From positions 1 to 7,289 of the forward strand of contig JALXCE010000342.1 of assembly GCA_026991055.1 (NCBI GenBank): a DNA stretch of 7,289 bases. The letters are read 5' to 3'. The notes beneath the pieces are model-generated. The model was not told where the DNA came from. It did not search any database and was given only the letters and a program-made list of their open reading frames with translations. This document shows, one piece after another, positions 5,595 through 7,289 of the stretch. The DNA comes from Caldifarciminota bacterium (GTDB taxonomy: Bacteria; Hydrothermota; Hydrothermia; B15-G9; WFZT01). The position numbers were made by a program, and so were the translations under genes. Every line of letters begins with the position of its first letter. Within the stretch, counting starts at the first letter, position 1.

Positions 5595-6448
5595 ACCAGA
5601 CAATAGACATAAAACTCACTGAAGAAGAGCTGGAAATTTTTAAAAGGATCATCCAGAAATCTATTCTCACGAGGATTGAGAAAATACGTGCAAAAGGCGG
5701 AGTGGTGGCGCTTTCTGGTGGAATTGATTCATCCCTTGTGGCCACTCTTGCCCACGAGGTTCTTGGGGACAAACTGCTTGCCATCATAATGCCAGAAGAG
5801 GGAATTTCTCCTGAAAATGACATTCGGGATGCCCTGAATCTCGTTAAATCCCGGGGAATCAAATACAAATATATCAAAATCAACGATGCCGTGAAATGGT
5901 TTACAGAGATGCTCCCCAATCAGGATCTAAATGATCCAAGAACACGACTCACTATTGCCAATGTAAAGCCCCGGATCAGGATGATCGTGAACTATATGTA
6001 CGCCAACTACGAGGGTAAAATTGTACTTGGTACGTCCAACAAAACAGAGCTTCTCCTCGGATATGGAACAAAATTTGGCGATATGGCGGCAGATATCTAT
6101 CCTATAGGTGACCTTTATAAAACTCAGGTATGGCAACTCGCCGAATATATCGGTATCCCAACGGAAATCATACGCAAGAAACCATCTGCCGGGCTCTGGA
6201 AAGGACAAACTGACGAAGAAGAACTCGGCCACACTTATTACGAAATAGACCGGGTTCTGTACGCTCTCGTGGAGCTTGAACTCTCCGTCCGGGAAACTTC
6301 GGAGTTGCTCAATATCAGCATGGACTCAGTTGAGGACATTTATCGAAGAATCATACGCTCAGAGCACAAGAGAAAACCTCCCACAATCACGAGACTTTCA
6401 AAGATGTGCCTGGACAAAGACTGGCGCTATCCAGTCGAAAGGTATTAG
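5591..6448 (+). CDS. nadE: NAD+ synthetase (synthetase subunit)
   Basis: NadE performs the last step of NAD+ synthesis: it adenylates nicotinate adenine dinucleotide with ATP and amidates it with ammonia. Features of the 285-residue protein are the PP-loop SGGIDSS (42-48), TIANVKPRIRM (121-131), LGTSNKTELLLGYGTKFGD (146-164), DIYPIGDLYKTQVWQLAEYI (168-187), and KPSAGLWKGQTDEEELG (197-213). The length is that of a single-domain enzyme; glutamine-dependent forms carry an extra N-terminal glutaminase domain of about 270 residues. Here a protein of that size and type is encoded just upstream with an ATGA overlap, so the two probably form one glutamine-using complex. NadE might also use free ammonia on its own. 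The stop is followed by no obvious terminator. Confidence 0.95.
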   Translation: MNQTIDIKLTEEELEIFKRIIQKSILTRIEKIRAKGGVVALSGGIDSSLVATLAHEVLGDKLLAIIMPEEGISPENDIRDALNLVKSRGIKYKYIKINDAVKWFTEMLPNQDLNDPRTRLTIANVKPRIRMIVNYMYANYEGKIVLGTSNKTELLLGYGTKFGDMAADIYPIGDLYKTQVWQLAEYIGIPTEIIRKKPSAGLWKGQTDEEELGHTYYEIDRVLYALVELELSVRETSELLNISMDSVEDIYRRIIRSEHKRKPPTITRLSKMCLDKDWRYPVERY

Positions 6449-6466
6449 TTTCCACCGGGCAATTCA

Positions 6467-6495
6467 TTGAACATATTCGATTTATGGCATAAAAT
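6467..6495 (+). promoter_or_regulatory. Candidate promoter of mdh
   Basis: TTGAAC (6467-6472, 4 of 6) and TAAAAT (6490-6495, 5 of 6) are separated by 17 bases in the gap between nadE and mdh. A 9-base direct repeat AAAATTTAA (6491-6499 and 6503-6511) overlaps the -10 and start region. It may be a regulator site or plain AT-rich sequence. As I see no hairpin terminator after nadE, read-through from the operon is also possible. Confidence 0.45.
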
Positions 6496-6527
6496 TTAAT
6501 TGAAAATTTAAATGGAGGTAAAATGAA

Positions 6528-7289
6528 ATGAGAAAGAAAATTTCAATGATAGGTGCAGGTCATGTGGGCGAGCATGCTGTAAGAGAAATGCTCGCAAGGG
6601 AGTTAGGAGATATCGTCCTTCTTGATATAGTCGAGGGAATGCCACAGGGTAAAGCTCTGGACATGGCAGAAGCTGCACCACTTCTTGGATACAGTTACTT
6701 TGCCAAAGGTTCGAATAACTACGAAGACATCGCAGATTCCGACGTTGTAATCATCACGGCTGGACTCGCAAGAAAGCCAGGAATGAGCCGTGAAGACCTT
6801 CTTGAGAAAAACTTCAAGATCATTCGCGGCATTGCCGAGCAGATTAAAAAGTATGCCCCAAATTCTTACGTCATCGTGGTAACAAACCCTCTCGATGCAA
6901 TGGTTTATACAGTCCATAAGGTTCTTGGTTTTGAGAGAAACAGAGTTATGGGAATGGCGGGTGCTCTCGATGCCACAAGATTCAGGGCTTTCATTGCCAT
7001 GGAACTCGGTGTCTCCCCTGAAGATGTTCAGGCAATGGTGATGGGAACACATGGTGATTTGATGGTTCCTCTGCCGAGGTTTGCATCTGTATCAGGAATA
7101 CCTATCACTGAGCTTCTTGATAAGGAGACTATAGACAGGCTTGTTGAGAGAACCAGGAAGGGCGGTGGAGAAATTGTCTCACTTCTGAAGACAGGAAGTG
7201 CATATTACGCACCTGGTGCAGCAGTGGCAATCATGGTCGAGTCCATTATCAAGGACAAGAAGAGGGTTATCCCAACATCTGTGTATCTA
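6528..7289 (+). CDS. mdh: Malate dehydrogenase, NAD-dependent, 3' end outside window
   Basis: It interconverts malate and oxaloacetate with NAD in the cytosol, in the TCA cycle or its reductive form. The 254 visible residues belong to the LDH-like malate dehydrogenase group: Rossmann loop GAGHVG (9-14), Asp33 in LLDI favouring NAD over NADP, ARKPGMSR (81-88) with substrate-binding Arg82 and Arg88 (Arg82 sits where lactate dehydrogenases have Gln), TNPLDAM (119-125) with Asn120, LDATRFR (147-153) with Asp148 and Arg151, and catalytic His175 in GTHGD. About 55 C-terminal residues should lie beyond the edge. GGAGGT (6514-6519) is 8 bases before the ATG at 6528. An ATG at 6523 is only 3 bases from it and is followed at once by AAA TGA, so it is not the start. 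Confidence 0.95.
   Translation, partial: MRKKISMIGAGHVGEHAVREMLARELGDIVLLDIVEGMPQGKALDMAEAAPLLGYSYFAKGSNNYEDIADSDVVIITAGLARKPGMSREDLLEKNFKIIRGIAEQIKKYAPNSYVIVVTNPLDAMVYTVHKVLGFERNRVMGMAGALDATRFRAFIAMELGVSPEDVQAMVMGTHGDLMVPLPRFASVSGIPITELLDKETIDRLVERTRKGGGEIVSLLKTGSAYYAPGAAVAIMVESIIKDKKRVIPTSVYL

Noticed and set aside
5524..6232. Minus-strand frames of 101 and 131 codons opposite the hydrolase and nadE
   Set aside because: They lie inside conserved coding sequence on the other strand and show no domain or start signal.
6523..6531. Two-codon ORF ATG AAA TGA just before and overlapping the mdh start
   Set aside because: It could be a coupling mini-ORF, but it is only 3 bases from the Shine-Dalgarno sequence and is most simply chance.
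6603..7052. 149-codon minus-strand frame within mdh
   Set aside because: It is the longest shadow frame, but its residues are rich in Cys, His and Ser in the way antisense frames often are, and the plus strand holds all malate dehydrogenase motifs.

Overview
The window is a bacterial chromosomal stretch of housekeeping genes. There are no tRNA or rRNA genes, CRISPR arrays, insertion sequences or phage genes that I can see. The omega subunit of RNA polymerase, strong GGAGGTGAT-type ribosome binding sites, sigma-70-like promoters and a lipoprotein signal all indicate a bacterium. The proteins are rich in Lys, Glu and Ile, and Arg is often AGA or AGG, which hints at a thermophilic or moderately thermophilic lineage. 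A TPR lipoprotein and a lone-PASTA membrane protein next to cofactor genes would suit an uncultivated lineage near the FCB group or WOR-3-like phyla. That placement is a weak inference.

Layout. Positions 1-1031 (minus strand) hold the N-terminal 343 residues of a TPR lipoprotein whose 3' end lies outside the window. A 433-base divergent intergenic region (1032-1464) carries its promoter, a set of nested inverted repeats (about 1134-1409) that fold on paper like a structured RNA, and the promoter of the rightward operon. That operon (1465-6448) reads rpoZ, coaBC, family 4 uracil-DNA glycosylase, a MenA-like prenyltransferase, a small PASTA membrane protein, a nitrilase-fold glutaminase, and nadE. 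Its genes overlap (by 29, 14, 1 and 4 bases) or lie within 18 bases of each other, so one coupled transcript is likely. After a 79-base AT-rich gap with its own candidate promoter comes mdh (malate dehydrogenase), cut by the right edge.

How the genes fit together. The operon groups cofactor synthesis with a transcription subunit and a DNA repair enzyme: coenzyme A (coaBC), NAD+ (glutaminase plus NadE) and probably menaquinone (prenyltransferase). NAD-dependent malate dehydrogenase follows. The most distinctive protein-level point is that glutamine-dependent NAD+ synthetase, usually one two-domain protein, appears here as two overlapping genes. The CoaC half of CoaBC also departs from the E. 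coli-type active-site motifs at three places. The most interesting DNA-level point is the unexplained nested-repeat element ahead of rpoZ.
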